Below are positions 27,707-34,918 of a stretch of 34,918 nt of DNA, one piece after another. The notes beneath the pieces were generated by a model. The model was given only the letters and a program-made list of their open reading frames with translations, did no database searches and was not told the DNA's origin. Position 1 is the stretch's first letter, and the number at the start of each line of letters is the position of its first letter. The translations under genes and the position numbers were made by a program. Origin of the DNA: Alphaproteobacteria bacterium (GTDB lineage Bacteria > Pseudomonadota > Alphaproteobacteria > Micavibrionales > CSBR16-224); NCBI GenBank assembly GCA_021775895.1, contig JAJFGX010000014.1, positions 1 to 34,918 on the forward strand. The letters run 5' to 3'.

Positions 27707-28024
27707 ATGAATATTGCACTGTCACAATATATTTCCATTTTTTCTAAGAGGCGCACAAAAACTTTTTTAGTGTTCCTTGTATTTCTATATTTCATATTCC
27801 ACCTTCTACAAGGGGAGCGTGGATATATAAAACTGCAAGAATTAGAATTAAAACAAATATCAATAGAAAAACAATACGAACAAGTGCATAAGGAACGTTT
27901 AATCTTGGAGCAACGTGTAAATTTACTAAATGCACAAAGCCTTAATAAAGACATGCTTGATGAGCAGGTTAGGCGTGTATTAGGCTATACAAATGAAAAA
28001 GACATTATAGTGCTAATTGATTAA
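27707..28024 (+). CDS. FtsB/DivIC-like septum formation initiator protein
   Basis: A 105-residue protein with one transmembrane helix (about 19-36), a periplasmic coiled coil (LQELELKQISIEKQYEQVHKERL in outline) and the conserved end LDEQVRRVLGYTNEKDIIVL. This pattern matches the FtsB/DivIC family, which joins the divisome through FtsL and FtsQ. Alphaproteobacterial members usually sit near eno or pdhA; here it follows groEL behind a terminator, so it must have its own promoter, not identified. Its 3' neighbour has a separate promoter. Confidence 0.8.
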   Translation: MNIALSQYISIFSKRRTKTFLVFLVFLYFIFHLLQGERGYIKLQELELKQISIEKQYEQVHKERLILEQRVNLLNAQSLNKDMLDEQVRRVLGYTNEKDIIVLID

Positions 28025-28046
28025 TTTATATATTACATAATATAAC

Positions 28047-28075
28047 TTGACATATCCTCAAGAAACTTGTATGCT
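28047..28075 (+). promoter_or_regulatory. Promoter of the 28122 gene
   Basis: TTGACA (28047-28052), a 17-bp spacer, then TATGCT (28070-28075), which matches four of six consensus bases. Confidence 0.45.
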
Positions 28076-28121
28076 ATAAAATATATAGTGTAATTTATTA
28101 TAATTAATTGAGGAAATGAAA

Positions 28122-28688
28122 ATGGTAGATAAAACTGATTCTGATAATGCTAATAATAAGAAACGTTATTTCTGGTATTCTGCAGAGTATGCAAGAAGTA
28201 AAAAAATATCCCACCCTTACATAAACCGCCCTTACAAAGAAGAGCCTTTAGAAAAAGGTTTTAGTCAGATTAAAACTGGTTCTAGAATTGAACCTAATAT
28301 ATTTGATAAACATTATAACTTACAAGAAGTTTTCACTGACAAAAGCCCTATCATTAATAACAATCTAAGAATCAATACAGAACGTGGTTACTTAATTGGT
28401 CTGGGTGATGATGGTGTACCATTCCCTTTTACAGAATCAACGGATAATGACAAACCAACAATCAAAAATAAAGATGTAAAGTTAGTAGCTGAGGCTAAAG
28501 GTAATAATATTTTAGTTTATGCTGATGGTCTTATATCAAATCTGGGTTTAGATTTTTGTAAAGGAAATAAAATTCAGCAAAACGCATCAGCAATTATTCA
28601 TAAAATGTCCATGGAAAATAAAATGCTTTTGTATACAGAAACAACCGATAAAGGTTTGAAGAATAAAAATAACAATAAATTCACATAA
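28122..28688 (+). CDS. Hypothetical soluble protein
   Basis: A 188-residue protein I do not recognise. It is hydrophilic, Asn/Lys-rich, with an aromatic N-terminal patch (KRYFWYSAEYARSKK), a Pro-rich stretch (HPYINRPYKEEP) and a segment GYLIGLGDDGVPFPFTES. No signal peptide or membrane helix is present. The start at 28122 fits the GAGGAA ribosome site; an ATG two codons earlier (28116) is too close to it. It has its own promoter and a hairpin after it, so it is probably a single-gene unit between ftsB-like and cheA. Confidence 0.6.
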   Translation: MVDKTDSDNANNKKRYFWYSAEYARSKKISHPYINRPYKEEPLEKGFSQIKTGSRIEPNIFDKHYNLQEVFTDKSPIINNNLRINTERGYLIGLGDDGVPFPFTESTDNDKPTIKNKDVKLVAEAKGNNILVYADGLISNLGLDFCKGNKIQQNASAIIHKMSMENKMLLYTETTDKGLKNKNNNKFT

Positions 28689-28692
28689 CAGA

Positions 28693-28714
28693 AAACAAGG
28701 CTATGCGCTTGTTT
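28693..28714 (+). terminator. Hairpin after the 28122 gene
   Basis: A perfect 7-bp stem, AAACAAG (28693-28699) and CTTGTTT (28708-28714), with an 8-base loop, starts 5 bases after the stop. The following sequence is only moderately T-rich, so termination is uncertain. Confidence 0.4.
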
Positions 28715-28726
28715 AGGTTCTTTGCT

Positions 28727-28765
28727 TTAACTTACAATGTGTTAGCTTATATTATTGTAAGTTAA
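28727..28765. repeat. Perfect 12-bp inverted repeat upstream of cheA
   Basis: TTAACTTACAAT (28727-28738) and ATTGTAAGTTAA (28754-28765) are exact reverse complements with a 15-base loop. No T run follows. It may be an operator, an RNA hairpin or a second terminator arm. The rest of 28766-28973 shows no gene and no promoter I can defend. Confidence 0.6.
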
Positions 28766-28973
28766 CATATCTATCAACCTGTAGTCTCTATTAAATTAAG
28801 TATATAATTTAAAATACCCCGTTGCTTTTTTATTTATAACACTGCACAATACAATTACAAGGTGTGTCCACCTTTATCTTTTGTAACTATAAACTAAATA
28901 TTAATTATTATTGTGATACTTTTAATGTATAGTAAGAGGAATATTTTAACTAAAAGAATAGGTAATATATATT

Positions 28974-31694
28974 ATGGATGATGATCTAATTGAAGAATTC
29001 CTAGCTGAAACATCTGAGGCTCTATCTGAGTTAGATGTTGATATTGTATCTTTAGAGCAAAACCCCAATGATGAAGACTTAATTGGTAAAATATTTAGAT
29101 TAGTTCACACAGTTAAGGGAACTTGTGGATTTCTAGGATTACCAAGACTTGAAACAGTCGCACACCATGGGGAAAATGTTCTTGGTCGTTTTCGTGATAA
29201 AGATCTTCAAGTAACGCCAGAATATGTAACACTTATTCTAGAGGCTTTCGATCGTATTAAGGATATTGTGGCTGCTATCGCAGAAACTGGCTCTGAACCA
29301 GAAGGCGATGATAGCGAATTATTACAAAAACTAGATGATGCATATAATTTTGGTAAAGGTGAAGTTATGGATGATGGTATGGTAGATTTAATGCAAATGT
29401 CTATGGAAGATTTAGCAGCTCAAGCAGATGCAGATAAGAACAATATTGCAAACACTGAAGAACCTATTGAAGCTAAAGAATCTAACGACATTGAAGAAAA
29501 AGATGATGCTTCGAAATCTAAAGATGTAGCATCTCCTGCAAATCAATCACTACGTGTAAATGTTCAAGTTCTAGAAGACTTAATGACTATGGTCTCAGAA
29601 CTTGTATTAACACGTAATCAATTAATACAAATCCTACGCTCTCACACAGATAGTGAATTTAGTGCGCCACTGCAAAGACTAAATCAAGTTGTATCTGAGC
29701 TACAAGAAGGCGTAATGAAAACCCGTATGCAACCAATTGGTAATGCTTGGGGAAAACTACCTCGTATTATTAGAGATATTGGCGTTGAGCTTAATAAAAC
29801 AATTAATCTAGAAATGCGTGGTCAAGATACAGAACTTGACCGCCAAGTGCTTGACCTAATTAAAGATCCATTAATGCATATGGTTCGTAATTCTGGTGAT
29901 CATGGTATAGAAACTCCAGAAGAAAGGCTTGCGGCAGGAAAATCTGAGGCTGGTCATATCCTTTTAAATGCATACCATGAAGGTGGGCATATAATTATTG
30001 AGATATCAGATGATGGTAAAGGTCTTTCTACAGACAGAATAAAAGCAAAAGTTCTTGCAAATGGTTTGGCTACAAAAGAAGAGCTTGAACAAATGTCAGA
30101 CCAACAAATTCATCAGTATATATTTAATGCTGGACTATCAACCGCAGAAAAAGTGACTTCTGTTTCTGGTCGTGGTGTTGGCATGGATGTTGTTCGTAGT
30201 AATGTAGAGAAAATCGGTGGTACTATAGAGCTGAAATCTATTGAAGGGAAAGGCTCAGTTTTTACAATTAAAATCCCACTAACTTTAGCTATCGTATCAG
30301 CATTAATTGTTGAGGTCGCAGGTGAGCGTTACGCAATTCCTCAATTAAGTGTACAAGAACTAGTTAGAACCTCAGAAAACAGCTCTCAAAAAATTGAAAA
30401 AATTAAAGGAACAGCAGTGCTTCGCTTAAGAGATCGCTTGCTACCTTTAATAACTCTGTCAAAATTACTCAAATCAGCTTCAGGTGATATTAGTAGTAAC
30501 GATAATGATGAACAAATAATTGACGAGTATGGAAACACAAAAGAAGTAGAAGCAGAATTAGATGACATTAAAGGACAAAACTATATTGTTGTGACCCAAG
30601 TTGGCTCTTATTCTTTTGGAATTGTAGTGGATAAAGTATTTGATACCGAAGAAATAGTTGTAAAACCAGTTCCGCAAATTTTAAAAGATATTGGTATTTA
30701 TGCAGGAAATACAATATTAGGGGATGGTAGCGTCATTATGATCTTAGATCCAAATGGTATTGCTACAGCATCTGCTAGTGAAGCATCATTCTCAAATGAT
30801 TTGGATATCGATGCTGGTGGAGCAGATGAAAATATAACAACAAGCGAACGAAAAACATCATTGCTAGTATTTAGAGCAGGACAAGGAGCTTTAAAGGCTG
30901 TGCCTTTATCACTAGTTTCTCGTCTTGAAGATATTGATGTTGCCATCATTGAAGAAATAAATCATTGCAAAGTTGTTCAATATAGAGGGCAATTAATGCC
31001 TATTGTTCCTTTCAACGATAAAATACCTTTTAAAGATAAAGGTCATCAGTCAATCCTTGTGTTTTCTGAAAACAACAAATCTATGGGATTGATGGTAGAT
31101 GAAATTGTAGATATTGTTGAAGAAGTTATAGATGTTCAATTAGGTGGCATGCAACCAGAAATTCTTGGTAGTGCAATTATAGACAAACAGGCTATGGATG
31201 TTATAGATGTCGGTCATTTCTTAGGAACATCTAATCAAGATAATTTCGCAGCTAGTGGAAGCTCTGGGGTATTAGCAGAACAAGGGCATGAACAGAGTTA
31301 TAAAGTACTGGTTGTAGATGACAGTAATTTCTTCCAAGAAATGTTAACCCCTTTATTAAGTGTTGCTGGGTATAAAGTAGTTTCTGTTACAAATGCAAAA
31401 GAAGCATTATCCCTACATAATGCCAATGAAGTTTTTGATGTTATCATAAGCGATATTGAAATGCCTGAAATAAATGGATTTGAGTTTGTTCAGAAAATTA
31501 AGTCTGCGGATAGCAAATGGAAAGATATACCTGCAATTGCTTTATCTGCACATACATCTCCAAAAGATGTTGAGAAAGGTCTAAATTCTGGGTTTGATAG
31601 ATATATTATGAAATTTGATAAAGATGGTCTATTAAATGCTATTAAAGAAGTTATGACAGAGGTAGAACAGTCAAAAATGGGAGATGCAGCATGA
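28974..31694 (+). CDS. cheA: Hybrid chemotaxis histidine kinase CheA with second CheW-like and receiver domains
   Basis: A 906-residue kinase that couples receptor arrays to flagellar control. The order is: an Hpt domain with phospho-His H45 (VHTVKGTCGFLG); an acidic linker (about 105-190) with no obvious CheY-binding P2; the dimer helices (SLRVNVQVLEDLMTMVSEL); and the ATPase with HMVRNSGDHGIE (302-313), DDGKGL and GRGVGMDV. A CheW-like P5 comes next (about 436-600), then a second CheW-like region (about 628-750). A C-terminal receiver completes it, with phospho-Asp D827 (SDIEMP). The extra receiver may be a phosphate sink or internal brake. The ribosome site is weak (AGG). cheW follows with a 4-bp overlap. 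Confidence 0.95.
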   Translation: MDDDLIEEFLAETSEALSELDVDIVSLEQNPNDEDLIGKIFRLVHTVKGTCGFLGLPRLETVAHHGENVLGRFRDKDLQVTPEYVTLILEAFDRIKDIVAAIAETGSEPEGDDSELLQKLDDAYNFGKGEVMDDGMVDLMQMSMEDLAAQADADKNNIANTEEPIEAKESNDIEEKDDASKSKDVASPANQSLRVNVQVLEDLMTMVSELVLTRNQLIQILRSHTDSEFSAPLQRLNQVVSELQEGVMKTRMQPIGNAWGKLPRIIRDIGVELNKTINLEMRGQDTELDRQVLDLIKDPLMHMVRNSGDHGIETPEERLAAGKSEAGHILLNAYHEGGHIIIEISDDGKGLSTDRIKAKVLANGLATKEELEQMSDQQIHQYIFNAGLSTAEKVTSVSGRGVGMDVVRSNVEKIGGTIELKSIEGKGSVFTIKIPLTLAIVSALIVEVAGERYAIPQLSVQELVRTSENSSQKIEKIKGTAVLRLRDRLLPLITLSKLLKSASGDISSNDNDEQIIDEYGNTKEVEAELDDIKGQNYIVVTQVGSYSFGIVVDKVFDTEEIVVKPVPQILKDIGIYAGNTILGDGSVIMILDPNGIATASASEASFSNDLDIDAGGADENITTSERKTSLLVFRAGQGALKAVPLSLVSRLEDIDVAIIEEINHCKVVQYRGQLMPIVPFNDKIPFKDKGHQSILVFSENNKSMGLMVDEIVDIVEEVIDVQLGGMQPEILGSAIIDKQAMDVIDVGHFLGTSNQDNFAASGSSGVLAEQGHEQSYKVLVVDDSNFFQEMLTPLLSVAGYKVVSVTNAKEALSLHNANEVFDVIISDIEMPEINGFEFVQKIKSADSKWKDIPAIALSAHTSPKDVEKGLNSGFDRYIMKFDKDGLLNAIKEVMTEVEQSKMGDAA

Positions 31695-32173
31695 GTGCAG
31701 AACAAAGCATTATTAACCAAGAATATTTAGATAACGATGTAAGTAAAGAATATCTTACGGTCACAATTGGTGGGCAACCTTTTGGTATCCCAGTATTAAA
31801 AATCCAAGATGTCCTGCAGAAACAAATCGTTACAAGGATACCTTTGTCTCAAGCTGAGGTTGCTGGATCTTTGAATTTGCGTGGACGAATTGTAACTGCA
31901 ATTAATATGCGAAAACTTCTAAATATAGAAGAATCAGATAATGTTTCTAAAGATATGAATGTTGTTGTTGAACATGGAAATGAGCTATACAGCCTAATGG
32001 TTGATAGTGTCGGAGATGTATTACTTTTATCTGATGATACTTTTGAGAAAAACCCCTCAACAATGGAGAAACATTGGAACAACATATCTTCGGGCATTCA
32101 TAGGCTTGATAATTTATTATTAGTTATTATTGACGTCGAGGGATTATTCCAGTCTTTTGATGTAGATGAATAA
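31691..32173 (+). CDS. cheW: Chemotaxis adaptor CheW
   Basis: A 160-residue single CheW domain that links receptors to CheA. Characteristic stretches are YLTVTIGGQPFGIPVLKIQDVL, RIPLSQAEVAGSLNLRGRIV and LLVIIDVEGLF. It overlaps cheA by 4 bp, so the two are made together, as suits a signalling complex. A 46-bp gap separates it from cheY. Confidence 0.96.
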   Translation: MSAEQSIINQEYLDNDVSKEYLTVTIGGQPFGIPVLKIQDVLQKQIVTRIPLSQAEVAGSLNLRGRIVTAINMRKLLNIEESDNVSKDMNVVVEHGNELYSLMVDSVGDVLLLSDDTFEKNPSTMEKHWNNISSGIHRLDNLLLVIIDVEGLFQSFDVDE

Positions 32174-32219
32174 GGATATATGGTTTATATACAAAAAAAC
32201 GTGAGGATTATAAGAAATA

Positions 32220-32585
32220 ATGAAAACTTGTTTAATCGTTGACGATAGCCGCGTTGTAAGAAAAGTTGCAAGAAAGATTATAGAAGAATTGCAATTTCAA
32301 TGCTCTGAAGCAGAAGATGGTCAAGTTGCACTTGATGCCTGTAAACAAGCAATGCCAGAGGCTATTTTACTTGACTGGAATATGCCTGTAATGAATGGCA
32401 TAGATTTTTTAAGAGCTTTGCGTTCTTTGCCAAATGGTGGCGAACCAAAAGTAGTTTTTTGTACGACTGAAAATGAATTCTCCTTTATTCAAGAAGCACT
32501 AAGTGCCGGCGCTAATGAATATATAATGAAACCTTTCGATAAAGATATTGTCGAAGGAAAGTTCTCACAAATTGGTTTAATATAG
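32220..32585 (+). CDS. cheY: Chemotaxis response regulator CheY
   Basis: A 121-residue single receiver domain. The acidic pocket D8-D9 and phospho-acceptor D52 (LLDWNMPVMNG) are present, with the switch Thr in FCTTEN and the conserved Lys in IMKPFDK. When phosphorylated by CheA it should bind the flagellar motor switch. Its position between cheW and cheB and the lack of an output domain support CheY over other single receivers. Confidence 0.95.
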   Translation: MKTCLIVDDSRVVRKVARKIIEELQFQCSEAEDGQVALDACKQAMPEAILLDWNMPVMNGIDFLRALRSLPNGGEPKVVFCTTENEFSFIQEALSAGANEYIMKPFDKDIVEGKFSQIGLI

Positions 32586-32595
32586 ATATAAGTTT

Positions 32596-33720
32596 ATGGA
32601 GTTTAAGGTCATTAGCAGTACATCAACATTATCACCACCAGTTAGCGTACTTATCGTTGATGATTCTGCTGTCATTAGGGGGTTTTTAAGGCGTTTCCTT
32701 GAGGAAAGTAATGATATCAAAGTAACCGCTACAGTTTCTAATGGTGAGGCTGCTATAAAAAAGGTTGAAAATGAAAAATTTGATGTAATAATTCTTGATA
32801 TTGAAATGCCTGTTATGGACGGTCTAACAGCACTACCTATTATTTTAGAAAAAGACCCAGATGTACATGTAATTATGGCATCAACTTTAACACAGAAAAA
32901 TGCGGCTGTAAGTTTCCAAGCCCTTCAATTAGGTGCCACAGAATGCTTGCCTAAACCATCAAGTGCTTTAGGTATGACAGGAACAGATAGCTTTCGATAT
33001 GATATAGTTACAAAAACTAAAGAACTTGCTGTTTTAACTAGGAAAAAAAGAGGCAATCCTAATGTTAAATTAGTATCACAATCAGCGTTAAATACAAACG
33101 ATACCCAACAAACTAGCATTAGCTTAAAACCTATGCCAGCATATTTTAATCCTGCAGTCATTGCTATAGGCTCATCAACTGGTGGGCCCAAAGCATTAAC
33201 AAGTGTTTTTTCAGCACTTAAAGGTGCCAGTTTTAAGAAACCAATATTTATTACACAGCATATGCCTGAAAAGTTTACAACTATCTTAGCAGAAAATTTA
33301 GCAAAGCATTCTGGAATTGATTGCCATGAAGGAATAGATGGAGAAGAAGTACGTGCTGGAGTTATTTATGTCGCACCAGGTAATTATCATATGTGTTGTA
33401 AAAAAGATAATGGAAGAATCTTAATTAGCCTTAATCAAGCAGCACCCGAAAACTTTTGTCGTCCATCAGTTGACCCGATGATAAAAAGCCTTACTTCTGT
33501 TTATGGTGGGCAAAATGTATTGGGCGTAATGTTAACGGGTATGGGACACGATGGTTTAGGTGGTTACAGAGATTTAGTAGATAATGGCGGTGTTGTATTT
33601 GCACAAGATGAAGATAGTAGTGTTGTTTGGGGAATGCCAGGTGCTGTTGCAGAAAATGGTTTATGTAGCAAATTGCTGCCTTTAGAAGATATTCCAAACA
33701 ACATGCGAAACTACTTATAA
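32596..33720 (+). CDS. cheB: Chemotaxis methylesterase CheB
   Basis: A 374-residue protein with a receiver domain (VLIVDDSAV, phospho-Asp D68 in LDIEMPVMDG) and a C-terminal methylesterase domain. Its catalytic triad is visible as S194 (IGSSTGGPKA), H222 (TQHMPEKF) and D319 (GMGHDGLGG). It removes methyl groups from receptors, or deamidates them, to adapt signalling. It starts 10 bp after cheY and lies 23 bp before cheR. Confidence 0.97.
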   Translation: MEFKVISSTSTLSPPVSVLIVDDSAVIRGFLRRFLEESNDIKVTATVSNGEAAIKKVENEKFDVIILDIEMPVMDGLTALPIILEKDPDVHVIMASTLTQKNAAVSFQALQLGATECLPKPSSALGMTGTDSFRYDIVTKTKELAVLTRKKRGNPNVKLVSQSALNTNDTQQTSISLKPMPAYFNPAVIAIGSSTGGPKALTSVFSALKGASFKKPIFITQHMPEKFTTILAENLAKHSGIDCHEGIDGEEVRAGVIYVAPGNYHMCCKKDNGRILISLNQAAPENFCRPSVDPMIKSLTSVYGGQNVLGVMLTGMGHDGLGGYRDLVDNGGVVFAQDEDSSVVWGMPGAVAENGLCSKLLPLEDIPNNMRNYL

Positions 33721-33743
33721 GAAAGTACAAGAGGAGCAAGCTA

Positions 33744-34589
33744 GTGGAAGACCATATTTTTAGTATCTATGAAGGCTTGTTAAAGTCAAGATCTGGTATA
33801 ATTATTACAAAAGAGAAAGAATATCTATTAGAAGCTAGGCTTTTACCAATTGCTAAAAAAGCAGAATGTAGCAATCTTGCTGAATTAGCCAATAAAATAA
33901 AAACCTCTTTAGATGGGGATTTAGCAAAGTCCATTATTGAAGCTATGACAACTAATGAGACGTCGTTTTTCCGTGACACACGTCCGTTTGATAATCTACG
34001 TGATGTTATTATGCCTTATTTCGTAAAAAGCAGAGCGACAACAAAAAGACTGCGTATATGGTCTGCCGCATGCTCTAGTGGTCAGGAAGCATACTCAATT
34101 AGTATGATTTTAAAAGAAATGGAAGCGAAACTATCAGGCTGGACAATTGAAATTGTTGGTACAGACTTATCACAAGATATTTTAGAGCAAGCAAAAGGCG
34201 CTAAATATACACAATTTGAAGTTCAACGTGGCTTACCTGTTCAGTTTTTGGTTAAATATTTTGAGCAACAAGGTGAAAAATGGTACCTAAAAAGTGATAT
34301 TCGTAACATGGTAACATTTAGACAGTTAAATCTATTAGAAAGTTATGCATCAATGGGTACTTTTGACATTATATTCTGTCGTAACGTTTTAATTTATTTT
34401 AATCAAGAAACAAAAGCCAGTATTTTGCAAAAACTATCTAGCTGTATACAAAAAGATGGCATTTTAATGCTTGGTGGTGCAGAAACTGTCATAGGAATTA
34501 ACAGCGACTTTAAAAGTCTTACTGGTCATAGAGGAATGTATATACCTACAGAAGGCACTTTTATTCCAGAAGGTAGCGTCGCTGCCTAG
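33744..34589 (+). CDS. cheR: Chemotaxis methyltransferase CheR
   Basis: A 281-residue receptor methyltransferase that uses S-adenosylmethionine. The N-terminal helical domain ends in MTTNETSFFRD, followed by the SAM-binding RIWSAACSSGQEAYS, VGTDLSQDILEQA and FDIIFCRNVLIYF. The start is GTG at 33744, supported by GAGGAG (33731-33736). It is the last gene of the che operon. Its stop is 2 bp from that of the convergent LRR gene, with no terminator between them. Confidence 0.96.
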   Translation: MEDHIFSIYEGLLKSRSGIIITKEKEYLLEARLLPIAKKAECSNLAELANKIKTSLDGDLAKSIIEAMTTNETSFFRDTRPFDNLRDVIMPYFVKSRATTKRLRIWSAACSSGQEAYSISMILKEMEAKLSGWTIEIVGTDLSQDILEQAKGAKYTQFEVQRGLPVQFLVKYFEQQGEKWYLKSDIRNMVTFRQLNLLESYASMGTFDIIFCRNVLIYFNQETKASILQKLSSCIQKDGILMLGGAETVIGINSDFKSLTGHRGMYIPTEGTFIPEGSVAA

Positions 34590-34591
34590 GT

Positions 34592-34918
34592 TCATGGAGT
34601 AATGCTTCTTTTGGCTACACACTTGGGTGGATTATTAAAGTGCTCAAGATGAGAGGGTGTAGAGTTCAGAAGGGGAGCTTCAAACTTGGTTAATAAAGAA
34701 GTATAGCGAAAACAATTGTCGCCCATGATGATAAGTACTGGAGCTTCAAAACTTGTTAATACAATGGCGTTATAAAGACATCGGTCACCCATCGTAGTAA
34801 GTGCTGGAGCATCAAGCTGCTTCAATCCAGAGACATATTGAAAACAGTTGCCACCCATGCTGGTAAGTGATGGAGCTTCAAATTTGGTTAATTTATCGAC
34901 GTTACAAAGGCTGTCATT
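34592..34918 (-). CDS. BspA-like leucine-rich repeat protein, 3' end only (second copy)
   Basis: The frame stays open to the window edge, so the start lies beyond 34918 and the ATG at 34858 is internal. Three complete 22-residue repeats (34661-34858) and most of a fourth follow the same MGxxC ... FEAPALTT pattern as the gene at 2-577. The tail HLEHFNNPP, then CVAKR, matches the tail of that gene (HLESFNNP, then VAKK). It is convergent with cheR with a 2-bp gap. The repeats point to a binding protein of the BspA/LRR_5 kind; the N-terminal part, including any export signal, is not visible. Confidence 0.78.
   Translation of the reverse strand, partial: NDSLCNVDKLTKFEAPSLTSMGGNCFQYVSGLKQLDAPALTTMGDRCLYNAIVLTSFEAPVLIIMGDNCFRYTSLLTKFEAPLLNSTPSHLEHFNNPPKCVAKRSITP

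Overview
This AT-rich window looks like part of a free-living, motile alphaproteobacterial chromosome. The pointers are gene-order blocks common in that class (ispH-thrB-rnhA; aroK-aroB-corC with xerD divergent to them), a TrmFO-type tRNA methylase, and a complete cheA-cheW-cheY-cheB-cheR cluster. No rRNA, tRNA, CRISPR array or complete insertion sequence was seen. The species cannot be named from the sequence.

Layout: (1) Positions 1-577 and 34592-34918 hold the 3' ends of two related genes for 22-residue BspA-like leucine-rich repeats. They are in opposite orientation at the two edges. (2) Positions 602-7203 (leftward) hold a tight four-gene operon: MDR dehydrogenase, asparagine-synthetase-like amidotransferase, a one-module A-PCP-reductase NRPS-like enzyme, and a NadR-type NMN adenylyltransferase/ribosylnicotinamide kinase. 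One strong promoter carrying two identically spaced dyads drives it. This is the best candidate for an undescribed small-molecule pathway. (3) Positions 7381-8139 encode an unknown two-helix membrane protein. (4) Positions 8144-13242 (leftward) hold an overlapping housekeeping operon: lipoprotein, xseB, DHH phosphoesterase, a CCA-adding enzyme fused in frame to shikimate dehydrogenase, and trmFO. (5) Positions 13346-15678 (rightward) hold ispH-thrB-rnhA, ending in a 133-bp MITE-like element inserted exactly at the rnhA stop codon.

(6) Positions 15840-20600 are an accessory stretch: two tandem HEIRH metallopeptidase paralogues, a convergent membrane-anchored Sel1-repeat protein, and a secreted His-rich protein with a 27-bp in-frame tandem repeat. 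(7) Positions 20579-23514 (leftward) hold aroK-aroB-corC. (8) Positions 23650-24030 hold a candidate structured RNA and a 55-residue membrane miniprotein. (9) Positions 24294-28688 hold xerD, groES-groEL, an FtsB/DivIC-like protein and an unknown soluble protein. (10) Positions 28974-34589 hold the chemotaxis operon, with a hybrid CheA that carries a second CheW-like domain and a receiver.

Three shikimate-pathway activities are spread over two loci (aroK and aroB together, aroE fused to the CCA enzyme). The chemotaxis genes form a full adaptation and excitation set without local receptors or cheD. All functional calls come from reading motifs by eye; no database search was run.
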